Assembly (NCBI GenBank): GCA_017622235.1
Contig: JAGARN010000008.1
Location: 1 to 54,254 of the forward strand
Source of the DNA: Spirochaetaceae bacterium
GTDB lineage: Bacteria > Spirochaetota > Spirochaetia > Treponematales > Treponemataceae
Length of the DNA: 54,254 bases
Direction: 5' to 3'
The notes beneath the pieces were generated by a model that saw nothing but the letters and a program-made list of their open reading frames with translations, was not told where the DNA came from and ran no database searches. The translations under genes were made by a program, and so were the position numbers. This document shows, one piece after another, positions 6,496 to 15,141 of the stretch (its first letter is position 1; each line of letters starts with the position of its first letter).

Positions 6496-8175
6496 ATGGA
6501 AGCAACTTCTTCGTTTGACCGTTTGGTAGCAGGCTTGTCTTCTTCAGAAAGAACAGCAATGCTAGAAAAGTTACAGAATGTAGTAGATCCTGAAACCCAA
6601 TCTCTGGTTTCTTCAGAGGTTGCTGTGGGGGGAGTTTTTAAAGATATTGAGTTACAAATGAAATCTGAGCCTTGGTTTGTTCGACTTTGGTTGTTTCTTA
6701 AATCTTTGGTTACCAATACAGACATTAGGGTTTTGTATAATGCACGACTGGTTTCGTATAGAGGAAAACTTGTAGAAAAAAACACTTCCCAAATAATTGA
6801 TTTTTCTGAAAAAGTTTTTTTACGTGGTTTTTACGATCGCGTAGAAGAATTGTCTAATTGTGCTAATTTTTTTAAAGAAGGATTAGCCTCTTATGCAGAA
6901 GATCCAGGTGGATTTTATGTATTTCTTTCTTCGCTTATTGCTCCAGAAGTTGCTAGGCAAATCTCTGACGAGGTCAATCCATCTTTGATGCCGTTTTCCA
7001 GAGAGGTAACAACAGAGCTTAGAGTTTCTCTTGTTCGCAAAATGGAAAGCATTATTCAGGGAATACCTTCTGTAAAGCGAGCTGCACTTTACAATGCTGT
7101 TTGTAGTGTAGAGTGGTTAAAGCAATTTGCTAGTTTGCCTTTTGCAAGAATCCTTGCAGCTTTTACAGATGAAGGTTCGCGATATGTTTGCCATTTTGAC
7201 ACTGTAAGATCAGAAATTGCTCAGTTTGCAAAGGTTTTATGTAACGGAAAAACTATTGAGCAAGAAGTGCTGGAAGCTTTATTTATTTTTTCATCAAATT
7301 CTAATTCCGCAGAAGAAGAAAATCTTTCTGTTCTTGCGGCAAAATATATGGAAACTGCTTCGGCACAAATTTCACTTATCAAAATGTTTATTAATACGGT
7401 GCCGATGCGTGCTGTAGGAGGTTTAGTCCACAATGATGCATTTTGGTTGCCAGAACGTCCTGACGGCTGTGAAGATTGGTTTGTAAAGTTTAAAAATACA
7501 TGGCGAAAAGCTTTTGACAAACAGTGGGAACAATGGATATCTGATCGTAAAAAGGATGGCTTGCTACAAACAATGCAACAAACTTTTGGATTTGATAAAA
7601 TGCCTTTGTTGCCAGACAGACCTTGGATTCATTTTTTTGGCGGAAGTTCCTTTATATATGATTATTCCCTTGGTTTTATTTTGAGTTTCTATGAAAATGT
7701 ATACCCTGAATACAAGCGTATATTAAAAATTGTTATGCTAGAAGGTGTATTTTACATGAAAGACAACCTTGTGGAGTTGACGGATTCATGTAATGAACTT
7801 GAAGCTCAGTTAAATAATCTAAAAAAACTGATTGGTAGATTAGAAGAAGATGGGGAAACAAGAAAACTGTTTGATAAACTTCGTTACGAAAATCTTCATA
7901 CGCCTAGAGGTAAGGCAAAACTTGACTCTTTAATAAAATCCTTAGAATCAGAAGCAGCTGTAATTCTGGGTCAATGGTGTTCTTCTTTCCGTTCGATACA
8001 GTTGATTCTTGGTGGAATTATAGCTGGTGTAAGAAATAGCCGCTATGATACACTTTCAAATCTTGGTACTATACAGGGCAAAGGTAATGCAGATTTTAGA
8101 AACAAATTGCTTGAAGTTCAAGCTGGCATTACAACAGCTTTAGATATCATAAAAGATTTAGAAACATTGCATTAA
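6496..8175 (+). CDS. Spirochaete-type conserved protein of unknown function
   Basis: This 559-residue protein has no signal peptide or clear membrane segment, so it is probably cytoplasmic. It is mostly helical, with a likely coiled coil near residues 425-470 (CNELEAQLNNLKKLIGRLEE). Tryptophan-rich patches lie in the middle (DCWE-like words around 315-345). It may belong to a treponeme-restricted family such as DUF5312, but I cannot confirm this. It is the first gene of a unit with the PgeF-like gene 2 bases downstream. Only one ATG lies near the promoter, and that fixes the start. Confidence 0.75.
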   Translation: MEATSSFDRLVAGLSSSERTAMLEKLQNVVDPETQSLVSSEVAVGGVFKDIELQMKSEPWFVRLWLFLKSLVTNTDIRVLYNARLVSYRGKLVEKNTSQIIDFSEKVFLRGFYDRVEELSNCANFFKEGLASYAEDPGGFYVFLSSLIAPEVARQISDEVNPSLMPFSREVTTELRVSLVRKMESIIQGIPSVKRAALYNAVCSVEWLKQFASLPFARILAAFTDEGSRYVCHFDTVRSEIAQFAKVLCNGKTIEQEVLEALFIFSSNSNSAEEENLSVLAAKYMETASAQISLIKMFINTVPMRAVGGLVHNDAFWLPERPDGCEDWFVKFKNTWRKAFDKQWEQWISDRKKDGLLQTMQQTFGFDKMPLLPDRPWIHFFGGSSFIYDYSLGFILSFYENVYPEYKRILKIVMLEGVFYMKDNLVELTDSCNELEAQLNNLKKLIGRLEEDGETRKLFDKLRYENLHTPRGKAKLDSLIKSLESEAAVILGQWCSSFRSIQLILGGIIAGVRNSRYDTLSNLGTIQGKGNADFRNKLLEVQAGITTALDIIKDLETLH

Positions 8176-8177
8176 AA

Positions 8178-9053
8178 ATGAGTGTGTCTCAAGTTTCGGT
8201 TTTTGATTTTGCAGATTCAAATCAACTTGATTATGTTTCAGTTCCTTTCTTCTCAAATGGTAAAGCTTTGACCTTTGAGCATAGTATTCCAAAATGTTGG
8301 CTAACATTGGCAGATGCTTCTTCTATGCGTTTTCGTTGGGATGAGGTTAATTTTAATCGTGATGGTTTTTTTGCTAAAATATTACCACCGGATGTGTTCC
8401 CTTTACCGATAGAACTTATTCATTCTAAGCTGGTGTATGCGGTGGGCTTGGATGAAAAAGATCAAGTTGAAGTTGTAGCGTCTAACGAAGCTGCTTATAA
8501 GAATACGTTGGCTAGTCAGTTTTATACTCCTTTACGCCAAGGAGATGGGTTTATCACAAAGGAAAAAAAAATAGTGCCTATTGTAACAGTTGCAGATTGT
8601 GTTCCTATTTTTTTATATGATCCTGTCACAGAGTGTTTCGGTATAGTTCATTCAGGTTGGAAAGGAACAGGAATTATTGTAGAAGCACTGAATCTTGCTT
8701 TTAAAACTTTTGGAGCAAGGATAGAAGACTTTAGTGTGGTAATTGGACCTCATATACAAAATTGTTGTTATCAAGTAGAAAAGGATAGAGCTGATTATTT
8801 TAAGTCCGCTTATGATGATTCCTGTGTAACATATAGAAATGATGGTAGCGTATTTCTTTCGCTTGGGAATGCAAACATAAATTTGCTACAAAAAGCCGGA
8901 GTTGCAAAAGAAAATATTCTTTATTGCAAAGATTGTACTTGTTGTGACAAACGTTTTGGTTCTTTTAGAAGAGAAACGGCTTCTTTGCCAGTAGAAATGT
9001 CCTTGCAACAAAAGCAAAAAAAATTTACGGCAATGGCAGCCTTTGTTTTTTAG
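8178..9053 (+). CDS. pgeF: PgeF/YfiH-family multicopper-fold protein
   Basis: This 291-residue protein belongs to the YfiH/LACC1 family, whose members act on purine nucleosides; in E. coli the protein affects peptidoglycan editing. The metal-site words are visible: TVADCVPI near residues 135-142 supplies the cysteine, and VHSGWKGT near 158-165 supplies a histidine. GPHIQNCCY lies near 193-201, and a CTCCDKRFGSFRRE tail is typical of the family. Length is slightly above the usual 240-280. It starts 2 bases after the preceding stop with no obvious Shine-Dalgarno site, so its translation is probably coupled. Confidence 0.85.
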   Translation: MSVSQVSVFDFADSNQLDYVSVPFFSNGKALTFEHSIPKCWLTLADASSMRFRWDEVNFNRDGFFAKILPPDVFPLPIELIHSKLVYAVGLDEKDQVEVVASNEAAYKNTLASQFYTPLRQGDGFITKEKKIVPIVTVADCVPIFLYDPVTECFGIVHSGWKGTGIIVEALNLAFKTFGARIEDFSVVIGPHIQNCCYQVEKDRADYFKSAYDDSCVTYRNDGSVFLSLGNANINLLQKAGVAKENILYCKDCTCCDKRFGSFRRETASLPVEMSLQQKQKKFTAMAAFVF

Positions 9054-9131
9054 GTTTATATAATATTCTTCCCTAAACTTAAATTTTAGAGTAGTATATT
9101 TTATCTTTATAAAGGATAAGAGGTGTAAATT

Positions 9132-9668
9132 ATGCAAGAAACTATAACAGAACAAGAGATACCATCTTTAGCCCAACGGTTTAGCGATAAAGTTGTACTT
9201 AAAGTGGCTAAGATAATTAATGTTGAACAACATCCAGGGGGCACAATGTTATATATTCTTACGTTGGAAGTTGGAGATCCTGAACCTAGACAGATTGTTA
9301 GTTCGATTGTTCCTTTTTATAAGGAAGAGGAATTAATGGGCAAGAATATAGTTTTGGTTTATAATCTCAAACCTGCTAATTTTCGTGGAGTACGTAGTAA
9401 TGGTATGCTACTTGCCGCCTCTGAAGCAGCAGACGAAGAGCATGAAACTTGTGAGGTGTTGTTTGCACCGCAATTTGAAGTGGGAACAGTTTTAGAACCA
9501 GAAGGTTATGATGCCCCAGAAGAAAAACTGTGCTATGTTAAACCAGATAAGTTTTTTGATATGCCAATATACACAAAAGATGGTTTTGTAGAGATTGACG
9601 GAAAGAAAATTGGTTCTCAAGGAGTTTTCCTTAAAGCTCAAGTTTACAAAAATGGAGTAGTGGGCTAA
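9132..9668 (+). CDS. Free-standing tRNA-binding (OB-fold) protein
   Basis: This 178-residue protein carries one tRNA-binding domain like the C-terminal domain of methionyl-tRNA synthetase and Trbp111/EMAPII. Diagnostic words are VAKIINVEQHPG near residue 25-36, IVSSIVPFY near 56-64, and NLKPANFRGVRSNGML near 79-94. The last 60 residues extend past the OB-fold with KIGSQGVFLKAQV. AGAGGTG upstream serves as ribosome binding site. It probably binds tRNA in a structure-dependent way; no catalytic domain is attached. It sits between pgeF and cimA with its own short leader. Confidence 0.8.
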   Translation: MQETITEQEIPSLAQRFSDKVVLKVAKIINVEQHPGGTMLYILTLEVGDPEPRQIVSSIVPFYKEEELMGKNIVLVYNLKPANFRGVRSNGMLLAASEAADEEHETCEVLFAPQFEVGTVLEPEGYDAPEEKLCYVKPDKFFDMPIYTKDGFVEIDGKKIGSQGVFLKAQVYKNGVVG

Positions 9669-9678
9669 AAAATCTTAA

Positions 9679-9707
9679 TTGACATAATGTAATGATTTCT
9701 TTATTAT
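9679..9707 (+). promoter_or_regulatory. Promoter giving a leaderless cimA transcript
   Basis: TTGACA (9679-9684), a 17-base spacer and TATTAT (9702-9707). The -10 ends 7 bases before the ATG at 9715. The upstream ATG at 9706 overlaps the -10 itself and so cannot be on the transcript. Confidence 0.75.
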
Positions 9708-9714
9708 GCGGAAT

Positions 9715-11325
9715 ATGGCAAGTGTAACAAAAAATTGTATAAAAATTCTCGATTCAACACTTAGAGATGGAGCACAGGGAGAAGGGATTAGTTTTTCTGT
9801 TCAAGACAAAATTAATATAGTAAAAGCCCTTGATGACCTTGGTGTAACTTATATCGAAGCTGGTAATCCTGGGTCTAATCCTAAGGATTTAGAGTTTTTT
9901 CAACAAGTAAAAAAAGTAAAATTAAACTCTGCCAAAGTAGTTGCTTTTGGTGCAACACGTAGAAAAGGCATTACTTGTCAAGAGGATATGCAACTTCAAA
10001 GTCTTCTTTCAGCAGAAACTGATACTGTTGTAATATTTGGTAAGTCTTGGGATTTTCAGGTAACTGAGATTCTTAGAGCAACATTGGAAGAAAATATTGA
10101 TATGATTTCACAAACTGTTGCGTTCCTTAAGCAAGCAGGTCGTTCTGTAATTTATGATGCGGAGCATTTTTTTGATGCATGGAAATCTAACAAGGACTAT
10201 GCAATTAAAACCTTAGAAGCAGCAGTTTCTTCTGGTGCAGAAGTGTTGGCTCTTTGTGACACAAAGGGTGGTTCTTTGCCTTTAGAAGTTATGGAAATTA
10301 CAAAAGAAGTTTCTTCTTTGTTTAAGGATAGGGCAGAAATTGGTATCCATTCCCATAACGATATGGGTTTAGCTGTTGCAACTTCTATTATGGCAGTTGA
10401 AGGTGGTGCAACACACGTACAGGGAACTCTTGTGGGTTTTGGTGAACGAACAGGAAATGCAAATCTTTCAGCAATAATTGCTAACCTAGAACTTAAAATG
10501 AACACTTGCTGCCTTCCAGAAGGCAAACTTGCGTCTTTAACTACTGCTGCAAGGCAAGTTGCAGAAATAGCCAACGTGAATCTTGATCCTGGAATGCCCT
10601 ATGTGGGAGGCAACGCTTTTGCACATAAAGCTGGAATGCATATTGATGCGGTAAATAAAAATCCTACAGCCTATGAACACGTGCCTCCAGAAACTGTAGG
10701 TAATGATCGAGTTTTTCTTATGAGCGAAGTAGCAGGACGTTCAACGATTATAAAAAAAATTAACCGTTTCGATTCTTCTGTAACAAAAGATAGCCCTGTT
10801 GTTAATGAAATTATAAAGCAGATGAAAGAGCTAGAACACGCTGGTTATCAGTTTGAAGGAGCAGAGGGTAGTTTTGAACTTCTTGTGCGAAAGAATTTGG
10901 GAAAGTACAAGCCCTTTTTTAAATTGCATTATTATAAAACGATTGGTGAAAAGCCACCTCTTGATGAAACTCTTTGTTCCTTTGCTCAGATTAAAATAGA
11001 AGTTGACGGTCAAATTGAAATTGCTGCTGGTGAGGGTGATGGACCTGTTCATGCTATTGATACTGCTTTACGAAAGGCCCTAGAACGTTTTTATCCAGCT
11101 GTTTCTCAAATAAGACTAACGGATTATAAAGTCCGTGTATTAGATTCAAAATCAACCACGGCTTCAAAGGTTCGTGTTCTTATTGAAAGTTCCGATGGTA
11201 GGGCAAGTTGGACGACAGTGGGGGTTTCCGCTGATATTTTGGAAGCTTCTTGGCTTGCTTTAGTCGATTCTTTTGAATATAAACTTATTCGAGATATTGA
11301 GCGACAGTTTAAGGCATATTTATAA
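9715..11325 (+). CDS. cimA: (R)-citramalate synthase
   Basis: This 536-residue enzyme condenses pyruvate with acetyl-CoA to citramalate, the entry to isoleucine synthesis without threonine. The HMGL-like TIM barrel starts with DSTLRDGAQGEG near residue 13, and the metal-binding GIHSHNDMGLA lies near 214. The linker region has GNAFAHKAGMHIDA near 300. A LeuA-type C-terminal regulatory domain (about 400-536) follows. The opening GAQGEGISF and GNPGSNPKD words favour the CimA subfamily over 2-isopropylmalate synthase or homocitrate synthase. The start at 9715 is set by the promoter. The histidine genes follow after 41 bases, but they have their own promoter. Confidence 0.9.
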   Translation: MASVTKNCIKILDSTLRDGAQGEGISFSVQDKINIVKALDDLGVTYIEAGNPGSNPKDLEFFQQVKKVKLNSAKVVAFGATRRKGITCQEDMQLQSLLSAETDTVVIFGKSWDFQVTEILRATLEENIDMISQTVAFLKQAGRSVIYDAEHFFDAWKSNKDYAIKTLEAAVSSGAEVLALCDTKGGSLPLEVMEITKEVSSLFKDRAEIGIHSHNDMGLAVATSIMAVEGGATHVQGTLVGFGERTGNANLSAIIANLELKMNTCCLPEGKLASLTTAARQVAEIANVNLDPGMPYVGGNAFAHKAGMHIDAVNKNPTAYEHVPPETVGNDRVFLMSEVAGRSTIIKKINRFDSSVTKDSPVVNEIIKQMKELEHAGYQFEGAEGSFELLVRKNLGKYKPFFKLHYYKTIGEKPPLDETLCSFAQIKIEVDGQIEIAAGEGDGPVHAIDTALRKALERFYPAVSQIRLTDYKVRVLDSKSTTASKVRVLIESSDGRASWTTVGVSADILEASWLALVDSFEYKLIRDIERQFKAYL

Positions 11326-11331
11326 TTTGTC

Positions 11332-11360
11332 TTGTAGAAGCTTTTGCTTTATGTTAAACT
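11332..11360 (+). promoter_or_regulatory. Promoter giving a leaderless his transcript
   Basis: TTGTAG (11332-11337), a 17-base spacer and TAAACT (11355-11360), 6 bases before the ATG at 11367. The boxes are weaker than the other leaderless promoters, but the geometry is the same and no Shine-Dalgarno site is present. Confidence 0.5.
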
Positions 11361-11366
11361 TGCCCT

Positions 11367-12656
11367 ATGGTTATCTCTTCAATAGACATGAAAGACGGTA
11401 AGGTCGTTCAACTTAGAAATGGAAAAGATTTGGTGCTTGAGAGGGACAATCCTCTTGAGTTAATAAATGAATTTAACACGTATGGTGAAGTAGCAATTAT
11501 TGATTTAGATGCCGCTTTGGGTAACATATCTGCTAAAGGAACTACAGCAAATACACAGACTATAAAATCTCTTTTGCATCAAGGGAATGTTCGTGTTGGT
11601 GGTGGAATTAGAGATGTTAAAAAAGCAAAAGAATTAGTTTCTTTAGGTGCAGAAAAAATTATAATTGGTTCAGCTGCTTTTAATCCCAATTCAGGCAATG
11701 ATAATTTTTTAAACACAACTTTTCTTGAAGAGCTTGTTGCAGCAATCGGAAAGCAGCGTATTATAATTTCTGTAGATGCAATTAATGGTAACATTGCAAT
11801 TAAAGGTTGGACAGAAACTGCTGGAATTCCATTGATAGAAGGTGCAATGGCAGCAGAAAAATATGCTTCTGAGCTTTTATTTACTTGTGTTGAGCGAGAA
11901 GGCTGTATGACAGGTACAGATATGAGTTTAGTCAAGAAGCTTAGAGCAGCTGTTTCTTGCCGTTTAGTTGTTGCAGGTGGTGTTTCTAGTTTGCAGGAAA
12001 TTGTAGAACTTGAAAAACTAGGTTGTGATGTTCAGTTAGGAATGGCACTTTATACAGGTACTGTTTCGTTAAAAGATGCGTTTATAGAATGTCTTAACTG
12101 GGAAAAAGTTGATATGGTTCCTGTAATTGCACAAAGTGTTGCAGGTGAAGTTTTAATGCTTGGTTATGCAAACAAAGAAGCTTTCGCTAAAACTTTTGAT
12201 TGTGAAAAGCTAACTTTTTGGAGTAGAACACGTAACAAACTTTGGACAAAAGGTGAACATTCAGGAAATTTCCTCAAGGTTGTAAAACTAAGGGCTGATT
12301 GCGACAGGGATACTGTTCTTGCAACGGTTATTCCTCAAGGACCAGTATGCCACACAGGCAGTTGGACTTGCTTTAGTTCAGAAAGTGATGCTGCTTCTAC
12401 CTTGGAACGGCTTTATGACATAATTGCCGAACGCTTTGCAAATCCAAAACCAGGTTCTTATACTGCAACTCTTGACGCAAAACGTGTTCGCGAAAAGATT
12501 GAAGAAGAAGCAGAAGAATTAACCGAAGCAGAAGACCATGACGAAACAGTTTGGGAATGTGCGGACTTGCTTTATTTTGTGAGTGTTCTTATGTTCCAAG
12601 AAAAAGTTTCTTGGAAGCAAGTTCTTGATGAACTAGACAGAAGGCACAAAAAATAA
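11367..12656 (+). CDS. HisA-HisI-HisE trifunctional histidine enzyme
   Basis: This 429-residue fusion has three parts. Residues 1-243 are HisA (ProFAR isomerase), with the paired catalytic aspartates in SSIDMKDG (D7) and SVDAINGN (near 135) and VRVGGGIRD near 75. Residues about 244-335 are HisI (phosphoribosyl-AMP cyclohydrolase), with FWSRTRNKLWTKGEHSGN and the metal-binding DCDRDT and CHTGSWTCF words. Residues about 340-429 are HisE (phosphoribosyl-ATP pyrophosphatase), with KIEEEAEELTEA and ADLLYF. It covers three of the early-middle histidine steps. The HisI-HisE part reads more like fungal HIS4 than like common bacterial HisIE. hisD follows 39 bases later. No single symbol fits the fusion. 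Confidence 0.9.
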   Translation: MVISSIDMKDGKVVQLRNGKDLVLERDNPLELINEFNTYGEVAIIDLDAALGNISAKGTTANTQTIKSLLHQGNVRVGGGIRDVKKAKELVSLGAEKIIIGSAAFNPNSGNDNFLNTTFLEELVAAIGKQRIIISVDAINGNIAIKGWTETAGIPLIEGAMAAEKYASELLFTCVEREGCMTGTDMSLVKKLRAAVSCRLVVAGGVSSLQEIVELEKLGCDVQLGMALYTGTVSLKDAFIECLNWEKVDMVPVIAQSVAGEVLMLGYANKEAFAKTFDCEKLTFWSRTRNKLWTKGEHSGNFLKVVKLRADCDRDTVLATVIPQGPVCHTGSWTCFSSESDAASTLERLYDIIAERFANPKPGSYTATLDAKRVREKIEEEAEELTEAEDHDETVWECADLLYFVSVLMFQEKVSWKQVLDELDRRHKK

Positions 12657-12695
12657 TTTTTGCAAAATAAAGCAATCCATTAGTTGGAGAAATAT

Positions 12696-14030
12696 ATGGA
12701 CACAATTAAAGTTATAGATGCAAAGAATATTCCACAATCATTTTTTGAGCCACGGATTTTTTCAGATGATACAACAGGGAATAATGCTTCTGCCATTGTA
12801 GCTGATATACTGAATCAAGTGCATACTGAAGGGGACAAAGCTTTGCAACAACTTTCAGCAAAATTTGATAAAGTCAGTTTGTCTAAAATAGAGATTTTGC
12901 AAGAAGATTTGCAGAATGCAGCTAGGGAATTAAAAAAAGAAAATCCAGCTCTGTATGATTCACTTTGCTATTCTAGGGATTTAGCTTTAGATTTTGCAAG
13001 AAAACAGAAAGAGTGTTTTGTCGATTTTGAGGTTGAGCTAAAACCAGGGCTTTTTACGGGGCAGCGTACTTTGCCGGTGGAACGAGCAGGTTTATATGTT
13101 CCTGCAGGTCGCTTTCCTTTGCTTTCTTCTGTAATAATGACATCTGCACCAGCTTTAGCAAGTGGTTGTAATCAGGTTATTCTCTGTACTCCACCACGTC
13201 TTCATCCTGCAGATATTCAATTTGCTTATGCAGACAAAGGTATTATGGCAGCAGCCGCAATTTGTGGAGTTCACCGTGTGTTTGCTTGTGGTGGCGCACA
13301 AGCTGTGGCTGCTATGGCATATGGAACAGAATCAATTCCTCGTTGTGATGTAATTGCAGGTCCTGGGAATAAATTCGTTATAGAAGCAAAGCGGCAAGTT
13401 TACGGTACAGTTGGAATTGATATGTTAGCAGGTCCTTCTGAAGTGTTTATCATTGCAGATTCTAGTGCAAACCCTGAATGGGTTGCATTAGATATGTTGG
13501 CTCAAGCTGAACACGACGTAGACGCACAAGCAATTCTTGCAACTACAGATAAAGAATTTGCTGCAAAGGTGGTATGCCAATTAGAAGCTTTGCTTAAAAC
13601 TCTACCTACAGCCGAAGTTGCAAAGACAAGCCTTTGTCGCAACGGTTATATAATTATTGTAGATACGTTAGAGCAAGCAGCAGAAATTGCTAATCGCAAA
13701 GCCCCTGAACATTTAGAACTGGCTTTAGACAAGGAACCTGTGTTAGAAAAACTTTCTAATAGGCTTAGGAATTACGGTTCTTTGTTTTTGGGTCATGGTG
13801 CAGCAGAAGTTTTTGGCGATTATGCGGCAGGGCTTAACCATACATTGCCAACTTCTACATCTGCTAGGTTTACAGGTGGTCTGTCTGTTAGATGTTTTCT
13901 TAAAACTGTTACAACCCTTAGAACAGAAAAGGGTGAAGGTCAAATTAATTCTGCAACAGCTGCTGCTATTATGGGGGAGGCAGAAGGTTTGTTTGCTCAT
14001 GCAGAAGCTGCAAGGTTGCGTTTAAAATGA
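12696..14030 (+). CDS. hisD: Histidinol dehydrogenase
   Basis: This 444-residue zinc enzyme oxidises L-histidinol to histidine with two NAD+. Family words run in order: VERAGLYVPAGRFPLL near 130-145, GGAQAVAAMAYGTE near 205-218, AGPGNKFV near 228, and DMLAGPSEVFIIAD near 248-261. Then come the zinc-site AQAEHDVD, APEHLELAL and GDYAAGLNHTLPT. The start at 12696 is chosen because GGAGA lies 5 bases upstream; a TTG at 12684 overlaps that site. The order HisIE then HisD matches the fused order in fungal HIS4. The stop overlaps the next start as ATGA. Confidence 0.95.
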   Translation: MDTIKVIDAKNIPQSFFEPRIFSDDTTGNNASAIVADILNQVHTEGDKALQQLSAKFDKVSLSKIEILQEDLQNAARELKKENPALYDSLCYSRDLALDFARKQKECFVDFEVELKPGLFTGQRTLPVERAGLYVPAGRFPLLSSVIMTSAPALASGCNQVILCTPPRLHPADIQFAYADKGIMAAAAICGVHRVFACGGAQAVAAMAYGTESIPRCDVIAGPGNKFVIEAKRQVYGTVGIDMLAGPSEVFIIADSSANPEWVALDMLAQAEHDVDAQAILATTDKEFAAKVVCQLEALLKTLPTAEVAKTSLCRNGYIIIVDTLEQAAEIANRKAPEHLELALDKEPVLEKLSNRLRNYGSLFLGHGAAEVFGDYAAGLNHTLPTSTSARFTGGLSVRCFLKTVTTLRTEKGEGQINSATAAAIMGEAEGLFAHAEAARLRLK

Positions 14031-15043
14031 TTTCTTTCGAAAAGAATATGAAAGATAACACAAAATTATTTTTTTGTGTTATTACTTTTTTCATTTTTAC
14101 GTCTTGTACTACAACATCCTTGAATCACTTGCAAAAAAAAGTAGGTTTTTATGTAAAAGATACCGTGTTATACGATTCTAATAATGTACCTTTCGTTATG
14201 AGAGGTGTAAATCATATGCATACTTGGTATCCAAATGAAACGGAACTTGCATTAAAGGCTATAAGGGAAACAGGCTGCAACACTGTTCGTATTGTGCTTA
14301 GTAATGGAATTCAGTGGCAAAAAAATGATAAAAAGTCTTTGAAAAAAATTATTGATTTGTGTAAAGCTAATAATCTTGTTTGCGTGTTAGAAGTTCATGA
14401 TACCACAGGAACAAAAGACGAAGATTCTTTGCTTTTAGCGGCAGAATATTTTATAGAAATGAAAGATATTTTAATTGGTCAAGAGGATTATGTAATTATA
14501 AATGTTGCAAACGAGTGGCCCGTAAGCAGTACGCAAATTAGTCTTCATGTATGGAAAAATGGATATGCAAAGATTATTCCCATGCTCAGAAACGAAGGAC
14601 TTGCTCACACAATTATGGTTGATTGTGCAGGTGGAGGGCAAAATGTAGAGTGTATAGAGCTTTTTGGAAAAGATATATTGAATTCTGACCCATTAAAAAA
14701 TGTAATATTTTCTGCTCATTTGTATGGAAAGGCTGGGGGAACGCCTGAAATAATCAAAAAAAATATTTCTTTTGCCACAGATTCTAATCTTTGTATTTGT
14801 GTTGGTGAATTTGGTTATAAACATACTGACGGTGATATCGATGAAGAGTTTATAGTTGAATACTGCCAAAAAGAAGGAATTGGTTATCTTGCGTGGTGTT
14901 GGAAAGGTAATGCTCCTCCAGTAGAATATCTTGATATTGCTCAAAGCTGGGATGGTTCACGTCTTTCACCTGACTGGGGCTATAAATTAATAAATGGTGT
15001 AAATGGAATTAGAGCAACATCAAAACCTTGTAGCGTGTTTTGA
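14027..15043 (+). CDS. Lipoprotein GH5 endo-beta-1,4-mannanase-like enzyme
   Basis: This protein of about 338 residues has a signal peptide ending in the lipobox FTSC, so it is probably surface- or envelope-anchored. The mature domain matches glycoside hydrolase family 5, closest to the bacterial mannanase subfamily 8. Words include RGVNHMHTWY, NTVRIVLSNG, VCVLEVHDTTG, the acid/base NVANEW (E163) and the nucleophile GEFG (E261), plus YLAWCWKGN near the end. It likely cuts beta-mannan. The start overlaps the hisD stop as ATGA; an alternative ATG at 14048 gives a shorter signal peptide and is about as likely. A hydrolase inside an amino acid cluster is unusual and may reflect an insertion. Confidence 0.85.
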   Translation: MISFEKNMKDNTKLFFCVITFFIFTSCTTTSLNHLQKKVGFYVKDTVLYDSNNVPFVMRGVNHMHTWYPNETELALKAIRETGCNTVRIVLSNGIQWQKNDKKSLKKIIDLCKANNLVCVLEVHDTTGTKDEDSLLLAAEYFIEMKDILIGQEDYVIINVANEWPVSSTQISLHVWKNGYAKIIPMLRNEGLAHTIMVDCAGGGQNVECIELFGKDILNSDPLKNVIFSAHLYGKAGGTPEIIKKNISFATDSNLCICVGEFGYKHTDGDIDEEFIVEYCQKEGIGYLAWCWKGNAPPVEYLDIAQSWDGSRLSPDWGYKLINGVNGIRATSKPCSVF

Positions 15044-15072
15044 TACAGATATTCAGCTTTATTGTTCTGCCA

Positions 15073-15101
15073 TTGACCAATGCAATTTAAACAAGTAAAA
15101 T
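15073..15101 (+). promoter_or_regulatory. Promoter of ilvD-ilvB
   Basis: TTGACC (15073-15078), a 17-base spacer and TAAAAT (15096-15101). Transcription would start near 15108, giving a leader of about 34 bases with an ACGAGGA ribosome binding site. Unlike many promoters in this window it leaves room for a normal leader. Confidence 0.6.
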
Positions 15102-15141
15102 AATAAATATATACTTAAGATTCTTTAACGAGGAATTCACT

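Noticed and set aside
9706..9714. Earlier ATG for cimA
   Set aside because: It overlaps the -10 box, so it cannot be in the transcript from the visible promoter.
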